Part shown: positions 11,851-25,128 of the stretch, piece after piece
How positions within the stretch are numbered: position 1 is the first letter of the stretch
Layout: the number at the start of each line of letters is the position of its first letter
Notes under the pieces: model-generated
Databases searched by the model: none
The model's input: only the letters and a program-made list of their open reading frames with translations
What the model was told of the DNA's origin: nothing
Translations under genes and position numbers: made by a program
NCBI GenBank assembly: GCA_022818135.1
Contig: JAFMSR010000005.1
Location: 27,552,263-27,616,262, forward strand
Origin: Saxidomus purpurata
Lineage: Eukaryota; Mollusca; Bivalvia; Venerida; Veneridae
Reading direction: 5' to 3'
Length of the DNA: 64,000 nt

Positions 11851-13439
11851 AACTCTCTTCGACATAAAGGTGAACGAAAGTACGGGCCATTTAAAAACGG
11901 GTCTTTTGAAAACTGTAAGATATTCAGTCTGTATATTTCTGTGATAGATGTTTGGTGTATCAGATGCTACTCAAGCATGAGTTGTTAAATAGAACCTATC
12001 ACTGTCGCATGTGTCAGATAAATCAATGTAATATGATTGTAGGTAAATTTATGAAGTCCATACGATCCCTGTTGGCAGAAAATGGTGAAACAATTAGAAT
12101 ATATCTTTTTTTCATCAATACATCACGTCTATCAGCAGCAACTAGATGTCCTCCCCTGTCTACTGATTTTACGAATGAATCGGGAAAAGTGCCTATGGTG
12201 CTGCATCATTTAGTTTTAAGTATTTTCTACGCGATTTAAGTGGAAACGAACTCTTCTAAGAACAAGAAACGAACATTTTGAGAGAATACTGATGCACGAA
12301 AAACCATCTATACCAGTATATTGGGTGAATGTTGATGAAAGCTTCGCTGCTCTATTCAAGCTGTACAGATTCTGAACTGTGCAAAGGTTATCTTTTATGT
12401 ACGCATGTATCTGCTTTATATTATTTATGCTGTTAGTTGCAAATGTCTTTAGTTGAAATACTACAGTAAGTAACCGCTAAGTTGATTGTTGCAATGACAG
12501 TAATGCAATATTAAAGGCAGTTGTAAAGTTGCAATGTTACAATATTTGCTTTGTATCAGTGCATCTAGGTGTAAGGATACAGACGAAATAAAATTAAAAT
12601 CCAATTTATCTTTTATGTGTCTCTTGTAGCCTTATCAAAACACATTGCTTAAAGAGTCAATAGTAGCACTGTCAATGGTTGTTGTTAAAGAAGTTAAAAA
12701 GACGTACATGTACTATCGTTCAGATTTACGTGTTTCTCGTTGAGATTATAGAAGAGTCATAGTGCTAAGTGCTGAAAAAACTAAAATCCAAGCATTCCGG
12801 GGGCTGATCTGCACATGACGACGCCCCAGTTCCCAATCCCGCCTACAAGAAGCTGAAGTAGTTAATGGATATAGGCAGAACATCAAGATTACTAGGACTT
12901 ACTTCTATTTTACTACGTATTCTTGCTGAAATTACTGTTGTACACGATATGTGTATACCAAAGTTGACTGCCTACTGTTCAGTAGTTTAATGCTAACTAT
13001 ACAGTGACGTAATAGGAGAGTCCACTTTTATTGGTTAAATCCGTTATCTTATTACAAGAATAGCACTAGGCGCAGTTAATGTCAATGTTGTTTTAAAACG
13101 TGATGTATGTAATATTTCTGACATTAGCCTTGTACAGAATGACGCTGGTTGTTAAAACCCATATTTTTGGGAGTATCTTATGTTATACAGACAAAAATTG
13201 CCATCATATTTATAAATTCAATGTACAAATGCATGAAACAGTTTGACTACACAGCGCTTGCTGGATATTATTAATTTAATCATGGACACTATATTGACAC
13301 TTAATAGTGTGTACAATTCAAAACCAGTGTCAATGTCATCTTAAAATAAACATGCATGTATAAAAAACTCCACCATAATCGATATGTCTATTTTTTTAAA
13401 AATTCAAATTGTGCGCTAATTATGACTTGATATATAGTA
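11851..13439. other. AT-rich stretch, nothing recognised
   Basis: The short ORFs lack recognisable domains and no repeat was found. Confidence 0.5.
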
Positions 13440-13730
13440 TCTCCTCACTGTGACTTAGTATTTCCTAATTGTGACTTGGTATATCCTAACTGTGACTTGG
13501 TATATCCTAATTGTGACTTGGTATCTCCAAATTGTGACTTGGTATATCCTAATTGTTGCATAGTATCACCTAATGGTGACTTGGTATCTCCTAATTGTAT
13601 CTTGGTATCTCATAATTGTGACTTGGTATCTCCTAATTGTGACTTAGTATCTCCTCACTGTGACTTGGTATATCCTAATTGTGACTTGGTATCTCCTAAT
13701 TGTGATGTCCTTGGTATATCCTAATGGGAC
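13440..13730. repeat. About 20-bp minisatellite (cctaattgtgacttggtatct)
   Basis: About fourteen short units based on taattgtgacttggtat, with base changes and small length differences. The 82-codon Pro-Asn-Cys-Asp-rich ORF here is a by-product. Confidence 0.9.
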
Positions 13731-14790
13731 GACTTGCTGTTTGGGCATAGGTATCACCTAATTGGGTTAGTGCACTTGAAGTATCTCCTAATTGGGACGA
13801 CATGATAATTCCTTAATAGGTATCTCATTATTGAAATTTTGTTTCACATTCTACTTGGTATCCCCAAATTGGACCACATGATAATCCTAATTGTGACATG
13901 GTCACATTTGGTTTTGGGGTGACTTGGTATTTCCTATCTAAGTATGGCTTAGTATATTGGTCCTAATTGTGACTTGGTTCTCCAGTATAATTCTTATTCC
14001 TATGCGGTTTAGTATCATCTACTTGTGACTTGGTATCTCCAAATTGGGACCTTTGGTGTCACCTAATTGTACTTGGTATCTGGGATTACATGTAATTCCT
14101 TGTCCTATCAGATTATTGGAACTAAATATCTCCCAAATTGGAGACGATACTTCCTTTTCTTGATATTTCTGTATTGGGACTAGGTGTCTCAAATGGGGAG
14201 CCTTATTATTGGGATTTGGTGTCACCTAATTGTGACTTGGTATCTCCAAATTGGGACGACATGATAATTCCTTATTTGGACTAGGTGTATCATTATTGAA
14301 ATTTTGTTTCACCTAATTGTGACTTGGTATCCCCAAATTTGGACGACATGATAATTCCTTATTGGGACATGGTTTCTCATTATTTGGTTTTGGTGTCACC
14401 TAATTGTGACTTGGTTTTTCCTTATTGGGACTAGGTGTCTCATTATTTGGATTTGGTGTCACCTAATTGTGACTTGGTATCTCCATTGGGACACTGATCC
14501 TTATTCCAATTTGTCACCTAATTGTGACTTGGCATCTCCAAATTGGGACGACATGATAACTCCTTATTGGGACTAGGTGTCTCCATTATTGGGATTTGGT
14601 GTCACCTAATTGTGACTTGGTATCTCCAAATTGGGACGACATGATAATTCCTTATTGGGACTAGGTGTCTCATTATTGGGATTTGGTGTCACCTAATTGT
14701 GACTTGGTATCTCCAAATTGGGACGACATGATAATTCCTTATCGGGACTAGCTGTCTCATTCAGAGTTTAAAAGGGTAAAATAATCATTT
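13731..14790. repeat. About 87-bp higher-order repeat built on the 20-bp unit
   Basis: cacctaattgtgacttgg recurs near 14223, 14311, 14398, 14460, 14514, 14603 and 14690. The best-kept copies, 87 bp apart, include aaattgggacgacatgataa and ggactaggtgtctcatt. Units before 14215 are degraded and irregular. Confidence 0.85.
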
Positions 14791-15080
14791 GTAGGACCAT
14801 TTTTTATCTCCAAATTGGGCGGTCATTCCTTTTTCCCATTGGTGGTTCCCTATTCTTTTTTTTTCCAAGTTAGGAAAAATAATTGGGGCACATATATTTC
14901 TTTCTCCGGCTTTTTTTCTCTCTCTTTTTAAAAATTTTTTTTTTAAAAAAAACCTTTTTTTTTTTTTTTTTTTTCAAGTTAAGAGGACAAAATTGGGACA
15001 ACATAATAATTCCCCCCCCCCACTCTTTTCCCCCCCCCCATTTAAAAAAAAAAAAAAAACCCCCTGGGGCCCCAAAAAAA

Positions 15081-15128
<48 letters not shown>

Positions 15129-15130
15129 TT
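14791..15130. repeat. Homopolymer-expanded tail of the 87-bp array
   Basis: Long runs of C, A and T alternate with recognisable fragments of the array unit (aaattgggacaacataataa near 14989). This may be a sequencing or consensus artefact over the array rather than real DNA structure. Confidence 0.7.
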
Positions 15131-15230
15131 TTTTACTTTCGACGACAATTGATCTATAGCTGAATATACTGATAGACACAGGTATACATACACATATATT
15201 TAGCATGAGTGGCACTTTTTGGCCTGCTGA

Positions 15231-15500
15231 ATGCTGAAATCTTATGATGACCTAAACAGACATACATGGGCATCTGAAGTTCGTAACATGCTATTTCGAT
15301 ATGGTTTTGGTTTTGTTTGGATTTCTCAAGACATAGGTGATAAAAGGGTTTTTGTAAATGTTTTTAAACAAAGACTTTCAGATTGTCTTAAACAAGGCTG
15401 GCGTGATAGTATAGACAATTCTAATAGATGTATCTATCATTAACAATATAAATATCTTTTAAACGTAGAAAGTTATCTTAAATACGATTTTCCCTTTTAT
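15231..15500 (+). pseudogene. Fragment of a LINE reverse-transcriptase C-terminal region
   Basis: The plus frame reads WASEVRNMLFRYGFGFVWIS, then VFVNVFKQRLSDCLKQGW and NSNRCIYH, followed by TAA and further related sequence (QYKYLLNVESYLKYD) in the same frame. The order MLF.YGFG..W ... F..FKQRL.DC..Q.W resembles the region after the RT domain in invertebrate non-LTR retrotransposons. It is truncated at both ends and interrupted by a stop. The identification is from remembered family style, so moderate. Confidence 0.55.
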
Positions 15501-15505
15501 ATATA

Positions 15506-15735
15506 TATTTTTTCAAGCTAGATAGATAGTTTATTAATCTTGTACATATAGGCCACCGGCCCAAAATACATTTTGTTACAATCGCATCTTAACAATACAT
15601 AAAACATAATAATGCTCACCACAAAACATAATGCAGAAAGTGTTAAGTTTACCATAAATATATAGATATGTTTTGTGGTGAGCATTATTATATATGTACA
15701 AGATTAATGAACTATCTATCTAGCTTGAAAAAATA
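15506..15735. mobile_element. Inverted LINE-type 3' tails
   Basis: 45-nt outer arms (15506-15550 and 15691-15735) pair at 44 of 45 positions. 24-nt inner arms (15607-15630 and 15667-15690) pair perfectly. The right half lacks 56 nt present on the left. The arms read ...gtacaagattaat.aactatctatcta, the style of a LINE 3' end with a microsatellite tail, so two copies seem to lie tail-out in opposite directions. Confidence 0.65.
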
Positions 15736-17985
15736 CCCGTCAGGAATATGATTCCTTCCATCTGACAGTAATTTCATTTAAAACATCTCCTCTTAGACTA
15801 CTGTCTAGGGCTGTTGCCATAATATGCATTCCCAGGGGCATTTACCGAATTCTGGCTATCATTTTGCCACGTCTTTATCGTTTTAAGTATAGTGTGCAAC
15901 GTTTCTTAATTAAGTAATAGCCTGTAAAATTCTAACAGAGGTCAACAGGCTGGGGCATGCGAACTGCTCAAAAGTCGATCAGTGACTTTTGAAAGAAACC
16001 CGTTTGACAGTTGCCATAGATATTTTTGTAAAGCTTCCTTTCGACCATTTCTTAACTACAAAAAAAATGTAGCATTGTGTTTACGAAATGAACTGAAACG
16101 TTTTATGTCCTATTTTTTCATGAAATGATACAACATGTATTTAGTCAATAAATTCAACATTTTGAATCTTTAAAAGGAAATAAACTGATACAGAATGCCT
16201 GTGATGAAAATATATCTCAGTTTGGTAAATGCAAACATACATACAAATGTAAATACAAGTGTATTTGTTTTGTTTTCACTACTTTTCGGGCTGATTTTCG
16301 GCAGGAAAATGCTTTTCTATATGGAAAACATGATTGAAACAATATAAGAATAAATCATCGAAATAAAAAGAAATGTCATGCAACTTACCTTGGATATTCT
16401 TATCACACAAAACTAGTCCAATATTTATAAAACTGTAAATCCATATCAGTATCCACTGAAACACCATAAAAGTGCATAATCCACCTACTGAAATTTCAAA
16501 ATTCTACTTTTCCTATATAAATATAGTGGAAAAAATCTGTACATGAGTTTACGCTAAAATACATCACGTTTTCCACGGGCAACACGTGCGATAAAATGAC
16601 ACACGCGTCCGATCGTATTCCATGTTTATAAGTTACAAAGAAATGTTGCTACGCGATTAACATATTGTTTTCGAAAGATACTATCGTGTTAGAATGGAAA
16701 CAAATGCCTCCCAGTATTTTATCGTTGATGAAATTGCAGTCAGTTGTTCGGATGCGAAAACTAAAATCACGAGTGAGTATTACGCACCTGCACTCCTGTT
16801 CTTAATTACTGATAAAATGCAGGGACACATTTATTATTTCTTAAATGAAATGTAACAATTTAAAGTGACATTATGTGCATCTAACTGCACATAGTGTATT
16901 TTGGTGACAGTTTTATAAAAGCAATTTTCGGTTGCTGTGCTTTTTAAATGTGTTAAATTAATGATAATGCCGCATAAGGCTTTAGAAATAAAAAAATGGA
17001 CTAATAACATATTAGTTCCTTTCTTCGCAGTGCTCTCCCTTGTGTTGTTGTTAGTAGATATTTCCGCAGTGGAAAGGAAGCAGTTACTGCATGCAGTTGT
17101 TTTTTTTCTAAAAGATTGCCTCAGTCAAAATAGAAAAAATAATATCTGAAAAGTTAATATTTAGTACTGGTAGCAGGAAGAGTTTGGTGTATTGTAAGGG
17201 AATAAAATTAACTAAATATTGTTTTAATAATGATTTTAATAATCTGTTTCAGATAACACTCATTTATTTGAATATGCCATCTGCAGTAAATGCTTTGAGC
17301 CCATTTGTTGTACTTTTTCTGTTCCGAGATTCAGCAAAAAAATTTGTTTTTAAAAAAAAAAAAGAAAAAAAAAAAAAATAAGCAAAAAAAAGTTAGCAAA
17401 AACTGAACATTTTTGTCCGACTGAACCGGGTACATAGCGGGACTCAACAAGACTCTCTTATGTTTCAATGGCATTTAGTTGTGTTTGCATTGTCGGCGTG
17501 GTACGGTTTGGGCTGCTAAGTGGGCATACTATGGCATGACGGACATGTACCGTGCGCATTCAATATAGATGTCTGGACCAATGACTGTCATTTAGCTCTT
17601 CTGAAGAATATAATAGCAATATCTCAAAATTCGACGAAAACTGTTGCTGTGTCATGAGTAATGACAGAATGAGGACATTCCATATAATCTTGGATGTATG
17701 ACAGAGAATGAGAATAACAATCATGAATTTTGAGAGCTGTACAAATCACATGCTTAAAAGAAACACACCCTTTTCTGATAATTCATGCAATTGGAAACAT
17801 ATCGAGTATCACTGTGCCTACATCACGAAATACCTCTCCCATTTTGCTCGTCTGCTCGGGGATTATTGTCACACGGCTTACCACGGCGTCTTGCCAAGAA
17901 TAATTTTGACAGAATTTTGTACAGATGTTGTTTTAATTGAATTAAACCTCACTATCAGTAATAATACAACGTATTGCCATGAACA
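15736..17985. other. AT-rich stretch, nothing recognised
   Basis: Short ORFs without domains. A poly(A)-rich run at 17350-17400 is the only low-complexity feature. Confidence 0.5.
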
Positions 17986-18230
17986 TTAAAATAAAAACTT
18001 ATCCAAGCAATTTTGTTGATATTTCAAACACTATTTAAGAAGGCTGATGGGAAGTCACGTATGAGGAGCCATAACTCTTCCTTGTCCCAGTTATACAATG
18101 TAGATTATCTCTCTTTGGTACATTTGTCTTAAACATAAACCAAAACCTGTTCAAGTGATTTGGTCAAGATTTCACACACTAATTAAGGGAATCGAGACAA
18201 GTGCAGTGTACAAGAACCATAACTCTAAGT
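17986..18230. repeat. Diverged 147-bp tandem pair
   Basis: Two related copies each carry a caa..tt.tcaa.... atttca.acact.a block followed by a.ccataactct (18068 and 18215). It is noncoding and diverged, in the style of a dispersed bivalve repeat. Confidence 0.55.
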
Positions 18231-19567
18231 TTGCCTCATCTTTCCTTTTTTGCATTGTTACATCGTTGTCTTCAAACGATGACTTTTGTATTTTTACTTC
18301 TTTAGTCATCGCAGAGTTCTTTGCCTTTTAAACCTTTTAAAACTTTGTACCAACTACTGAAAAAGTTAGGAACTTAAACTTCACTTTTTTGTTTATTCTT
18401 TATAATTTCTTAATCTCTTTTCTTTGTATTGTTATATAGTCTGCATTGCATTTTACTTGTAATGGCATGCTTCCTGATGGACAATTTAATCGATTGGTTT
18501 CAATAATATACAACCTGCGCACTGAAAACCGCAACCTGCTGGACAAGATTAATAAAGTCATGTTTTCCGGTACACAGTCAGAAATAAAGAAACAATGCAT
18601 TATTTAATCAAGCCCGTCTTTGTACCTTAAACTTGACACTTGATTGTCGAAACCTAAATCGCTCACCTGCATTCTGCCTCGGTTCCAGACACGGCCAATC
18701 ATACCAGGATGTTATATTTTAACACAAATTTTATCTCAGTACATGATATAGCCACTTCAGAAAATCCAGTTATTGAATTCGAGACTTTTTAAGAGTGTTC
18801 AATAAAAATAGAATGATAACCGTCAACCCATGATCTGGCGTGCCTTTTTGGGGGACAAATCACTTCTGGAAAAATCTGTTATACACATTAACATTTGCAC
18901 TATTACTTTGGAATTATTTTTGAATAGATTTCTTACAATGTTCTGAACAAAAATTTATGGGAAAAGAGTCACGTCCACATGCCGTAATATTTTTTGAATA
19001 CTTTTGGCTGAGAGTCACATGGAAAAATCCGACCGGTGCCTTTAGAAGAGTGAAGTTTTCTTGATATGATATGGAAAATGAGTTTTTAGACAAGTCAACG
19101 TTTCCTGTACATAGAACATTTTTCTCGACGGACGACGAACGACAGTAGCTCACATTTTAGGCACGAACTTGGCCGATGGTTTAGGTGAGCTAAAATGATA
19201 GTAATGGCAAAAGAATTAAACTAGATGCTGCAAAAAAGTATTCCATGTAAGTTGAAGTGGCATTTGCATTTGCATTTGACGTGGCATAAAGGCAAGAACA
19301 GACAAGTGTTAGCAATTACATAGCTTCCTATGTCTTTATTCACCGGGTGGTCTTTCGTTGGAGATGGTCTTTAACACAGGTTTGACTGAACATGTTTGAA
19401 TTTAAAACTTAGACCAGATATGAAATTGTGGATGGTTTTAATGATGGAATCAAGCAAACCCTAGTCCAAAACTGTGTGCATTTCAGTAAGGTATACAGTA
19501 CATTATTGTCAGTTGGTGCAATTGAAGTTCCGTAAATCCATGAATAGAACAATGACTCAGTAATCTT
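18231..19567. other. AT-rich stretch, nothing recognised
   Basis: No convincing ORF. A tgcattt triplet-like repeat near 19260-19278 is minor. Confidence 0.5.
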
Positions 19568-20900
19568 TGAACCACCTAGATCAACAACCTCCCTACAGCA
19601 ACAACCTCTCTATATCAACAACCTCACTAGAGCAACAACCTCCCTAGATCAACAACCTCCCTAGCAACAACCTCCCTAGATCAACAACCTCCCTAGAGCA
19701 ACAATCTCCCTATAGCAACAACCTCCCTACAGCAACAACCTCTCTATATCAACAACCTCCCTAGAGCAACAACCTCTGTATATCAACAACCTCCCTAGAG
19801 CAACAACCTCCCTAGAGCAACAACCTCCCTATAGCAACAACTTTTCTATATCAACAATCTCCTTATAGCAACAACCTCCCTTGATCAACAACCTTCCTAG
19901 AGCAACAATCTCCCTATAGCAACAACTTTTCTATATCAACAATCTCCTTATAGCAACAACCTCACTAGAGCAACAACCTCCCTAGCAACAACCTCCCTAG
20001 ATCCACAACCTCCCTATAGCAACAATCTCCCTATAGCAACAACCTCCCTACAGCAACAACCTCTCTATATCAACAACCTCCCTAGAGCAACAACCTCTGT
20101 ATATCAAAAACCTCCCTAGAGCAACAACCTCCCTATAGCAACAACTTTTCTATATCAACAATCTCCTTATAGCAACAACCTCCCTTGATCAACAACCTTC
20201 CTAGAGCAACAATCTCCCTATAGCAACAACTTTTCTATATCAACAATCTCCTTATAGCAACAACCTCCCTATAGCAACAACCTTCCTAGATCAACAACCT
20301 CTCTAGATCAACAACCCCCTATAGCAACAACCTTTCTAGATCAACAACCTTCCTAGAGCAACAACCTCTCTAGATCAACAACCTTCCTATAGCAACAACC
20401 TTCCTAGATCAACAACCCCCCTATAGCAACAACCTTCCTAGATCAACAACCTTCCTAGAGCAACAACCTCTCTAGATCAACAACCTCCCTATAGCAACAA
20501 CCTTCCTAGATCAACAACCCCCCTTTAGCAACAACCTTCCTAGATCAACAACCTTCCTAGAGCAACAACCTTCCTAGATCAACAACTTCCCTATAGCAAC
20601 AACCTTCCTAGATCAACAAATTCCCTATAGCAACAACCTTCCTAGATCAACAACCTCCCTAGAGCAACAACCTCCCTATAGCAACAACCTTCCTAGATCA
20701 ACAACTTCCCTATAGCAACAACCTTCCTAGAGCAACAACCTTCCTGTTCAACAACTTCCCTATAGCAACAACCTCCCTAGATCAACAACCTCCCTAGAGC
20801 AACAACCTTCCTAGAGCAACAACCTCTCTTTAGCAACAACCTCCCTAGATCAACAACCTTCCTAGATCAACAATGGCTCTAGATCAACAACCTCCCTAAA
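19568..20900. repeat. 16-bp tandem array, about 80 copies
   Basis: The unit is a(g/t)caacaacct(c/t)ccta with variants gatcaacaac, gagcaacaac and tagcaacaac. Longer blocks recur (for example the agcaacaacttttctatatc block near 19824, 19919, 20124 and 20219), showing higher-order amplification. The plus strand is almost free of G except in the linking ag/ga. Confidence 0.97.
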
Positions 20901-21067
20901 AAGACATATTTTCTTTCCTGTTGTGTGAATTATGTAAGAAATCAACCTCTCCAGAACAACACTTTTCTACAACAAACACCTAGCTATCTGTCTTCCAAAG
21001 AGAGTCTGCTCATCACAGGTTTCACTGAATAAATGAATAACAGAATGCCTCAACAACTTTTTAATTC

Positions 21068-21073
21068 TTTATT
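21068..21073 (-). terminator. Candidate distal poly(A) signal AATAAA
   Basis: On the minus strand AAATAAAG is followed about 15 nt later by a GT-rich AGTTGTTGAGG. It sits just inside the repeat-poor stretch that separates the kinase stop from the large 16-bp array, so it could end a long 3' UTR. Confidence 0.2.
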
Positions 21074-24000
21074 TCAAGATCATGAAATCCCTTTTTCAAT
21101 TTTCATAATTATAATACATCTCTATAATGAAAAATCATCAACTTCATTCATTTAACATCAATTTAATCCATTCACATCTCTTAACAAATCATGAAAAACG
21201 CATATTACACTAAAAATAATATAACCATTTTCTCTAATAAAACACTATGTTCAATATCAAATAACAGAAATCAACATACTATAAGTGATCAAGTGATTAA
21301 TTAAATCCTAAAAAAATTATTTAATCATGCACTTTTTTCATGTCATTGGTGTCATTTACTTAACTGTTTTCAGCACTTCTGTACATTATCTTTTACCAGG
21401 CAGAAGTAAGACTGGTGTAATTGACAGTTTGGGTCTAATGTCTGTTTAGCGTTTTTAGTTCTATATTTATCACTTTCTTGGAAGTCTTGCAATAATAAAT
21501 GCTTTACACTACAATATCATCATACTAATCATTAATTAGTCAAATTTGTCAAAATCATCTGTTTGTATAATAATAGTTTTAATGAACAACAATAATACAG
21601 TTTGAGTTGAACCCGTGAGTGGTCGCCTAACTTAAGCATTTATTTTTGTAACATGATCAAGTTGCACATGTTGAAGTGGGATTCTAGAGTAAACAATTCT
21701 GGTCCCTATATTCAAAACATAAAACAAAGCTGAAAAAAGCCCTAAAAAACACTGTCACACATTATCAGTATGGTCCACTTGTTACAAGAGGTAGATACCT
21801 AGATATGATGCTAAATTAAAACACCCCTTTTTAATTCCAAAGTATCCCTAGAGATATGTAGTTTCTCTATTCAAATAATTAAACAATCAGTTCTGTGATC
21901 TTTCTCTTTATTTAATGCTAACAAATGAAATACTGTGTTATATCAGTGAAATATAATGTGATGATATAGATACCATATCAGTCACATTGATACATGTATA
22001 TAGGTCTGCTTGAACTACTTTTTTCAGTGGTGCAAATACATAATTTAAATAGCTTTCATTTTAACAGTAAGCATAAAATAAAAGGAAAATTAGTTTGTTT
22101 TGAGTGGGTATTGAATATATCTCAACTCAAAGTGATACAATTTTCATATTTTAACTTGCGCTTTGTGCTCATGAAAATATTATAACTGAATCACTTCTCC
22201 ATGAGATATATTCCATAACCACTTAAAACAAACAAATATTCTCTATATATTTTTGTATGAAATGCTCTTTCATTTAAAATGTCCCTTTCTGTCATATTAA
22301 AATAGAAAAGCTCATGAACTGTGCAAATCTAAAATGTTAATTTCATTTATGTGTCACTTATTCAAGTTTCCCCTTTATAAAAGTCAGTACTATACTATAA
22401 TATAATATATGACTGATTTTTTTTTATAATACAATGAAATACATACAGAGAAAAACACAGGAACATACATTTATATATGTATATACATCATTCTCGGAAG
22501 TGGAAGCGGATTTCTGTTAAAATGGATTGCTGGTCATTTACAACATTACGTTCCTTACCATTTCATTCAGGCATACTTCAAAATAAATAATTATAGTATT
22601 GCATAAGAAGCAAATGTTTGATGGACATTGCATTGATGAAATGAAATATACCATACATATATTCTGATTTACAGGATTTTTTATATGAGTCTTAGCAAAA
22701 TGTAAATTTAACAAAATATTCCCTAGTATTTAACAAATTTTTATGTTGATTTTTTCTCTTATGACGACAGAAATATAATATTTTTTCAACCTTGAACCAG
22801 AATGTAATACCATTTAAGATTTCAAAAAATGTTAGACATACAAAACAAGTTTGTGTCTCCACAGATTGAATTCCAAGGACAAAAAATCAACAGTCAGCTT
22901 GTAATTGGCTAAATGATATATGAGATCTCGAGGGAATGAGACAAAATTATAGGTAATTAGATTTTCAATATTCTGTTAATTTGTTGGGAACTACAAATAT
23001 AATTTCCCCATTTTTAATCTAGAAATAGATTTTTCACTTAACTCAATGGCAACCTATAAAAGAGTGTGTTGATCTGGCATGCTCTTGTTTGTGGCTTCTT
23101 GTTTTACTGAGTTTTCTCCAGATAAAATATCAGTAGATTGTAAAATATAAAAATATCTCAATACTAAGTAAGATAAAAAAAAAAAAAAAAAAAAAAGGTA
23201 AGCTTATTAATAGATTGTGTGTAAAACTGGCTTTTGCCACATAGCCTATGAAATACTCAACAGTCACTTTATTTTGTGTTTTCCTTGAGTTGGAAAGTCA
23301 TGTCACCTATCATGTGACTAGGTAAAGAAGCAGAGTTCCGACTCGCCTGGTAAAGTTTGTCATTCAAGCAAAAAGAGTACAGATTTATGCAAACTGTTCT
23401 GGCTATTGAACAGACACCATACTGTAGCCCTAACTGATTCATTTTGTATCACATTATAAAAGCTTGCAAACAATGAGATTGTAAAGTACTGTATCAGTAT
23501 TAAGACTTGCTTTGTAAAATACAATATAAATGTACCTTTAAAAAGAAGCCATCACCTATATACAAAGCTAATGCTTAACAAAATACACCGAATAAATGCA
23601 CAGCACTTCTGTGTTTAGGAATACACGCTGTAGGAACCATGTAAAATCATAACTTTTTTTATTCACTAATGGCACCAAAACAAAAACTAAAGAAAACCAT
23701 TCTTGCAAAATGAGATTGTAAGTTGCCGTTAATGTTGGGGTTAAAATGATTCCCAAGCCTTGGTTGCAGAACTGTACAGCCACGCTTAGGCCCTACAAGC
23801 ACACTCAGAACTTAATAATTACAATTGACACTTTTGATACAGTGACTTTATCAATTGTCTAAAATAAATATACATATATCCAGCAGTTTATGTGTGTACA
23901 TGCACATGTGTGTGTGTTTAACTTCTGCTGTACTCACAACCGTCATTCCAACACAAACTCAAGACACAAAATTACCTACATACATGTACATATTAGGAAA

Positions 24001-24990
24001 CTTTGAGGAACTGCTGGTAACAGAAACTTAGAAAAATAACATGAAAGAATTATGCCTGTGGATATGTCAAGATATCTGGTACTTACATGTTTAATTTGAA
24101 CTTACTGTGAAACACAATTGTATGTGTGTTCACATTGGAGAGCCCTTTTAAAACTTTCATAAAATAAAAATGTTTTATTAAAAAATTATTTTGGTTCCTA
24201 CCTCATTGTTGGTACTAAAATCCTCACAATTCAAAACACCATGACTTTAAAATGCTCAAAGTTTCTTCGAATTTAAAAGTTCTGTTTTCATAAACTGTTA
24301 AAAGTGTCAGCCAATTTACTATTTTAACAGATATCTCACAAGAGCATCGTTCATTTCCATAGAAAACTGAACACTAATGTGACAGACAATTCTAGCAACA
24401 CTAACTTTCATATTTTATAACAATAGTTGTGACTGATCATAAAATGTTTAGAAATATATTGAATTTCATTTATTGCCAGAAAGTAAATGGCAGTTGAAGC
24501 CACACGCCCTGATTTAATGGATAATTTTAGACCGAAAGAAAGGAAATTGTCTGACATTGTTGCAGAAAGTGTGTTTTATGTAACAAATGACCTTCGGAGA
24601 TATCCTTTCATAATCTTTGTAGTCCAGACTGATTTCGTTTTTTTTAGGAAATACAGTAAAACACTTCTCATTTGAAAATTGCATGTTTTTTTTTTTGAGC
24701 CAGCCCTTGAGGCATGTTTTTCTGGCAAGTGCATTATAAGTAATAAATGTTAACGATGACATATTTGAATATGATCTAAAGCAACATTCTTGGTGCTAAG
24801 TGGGATACAAATCTCTGCTATGAAGGGAGTCTGGGACTGCGAGTCACCAAGGTGACCTTGAAGACTTATAATAATTTAGGTAAAGGTCAACCATTCACCT
24901 ACGGTCAAGTCTATTCACAACAGGAGAACTGCAACACTTTTAGTAGCCTTATGCCTACTTCACTGTCTAAATAGTCTCATCTATCAGTGT

Positions 24991-25128
24991 AAAAAATAGT
25001 TCTTGTTAAAAATAGTTCCTTTGTGATTTACAGGAGAAGGGAAGGAAAATAATTACCTAAAAAAATAGTTCTTGTTAAAAATAGTTCCTTTGTGATTTAC
25101 AGGAGAAGAGAAGGAAAATAATTACCTA
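24991..25128. repeat. 69-bp tandem duplication
   Basis: Two nearly identical 69-bp copies begin aaaaaatagttcttgtt at 24991 and 25060. The clear difference is one base (gagaaggg versus gagaagag). Near-identity implies a recent duplication. Confidence 0.9.

Noticed and set aside
14870..15193. Glycine/lysine- and proline-rich ORFs
   Set aside because: They follow from homopolymer runs in a suspect stretch.
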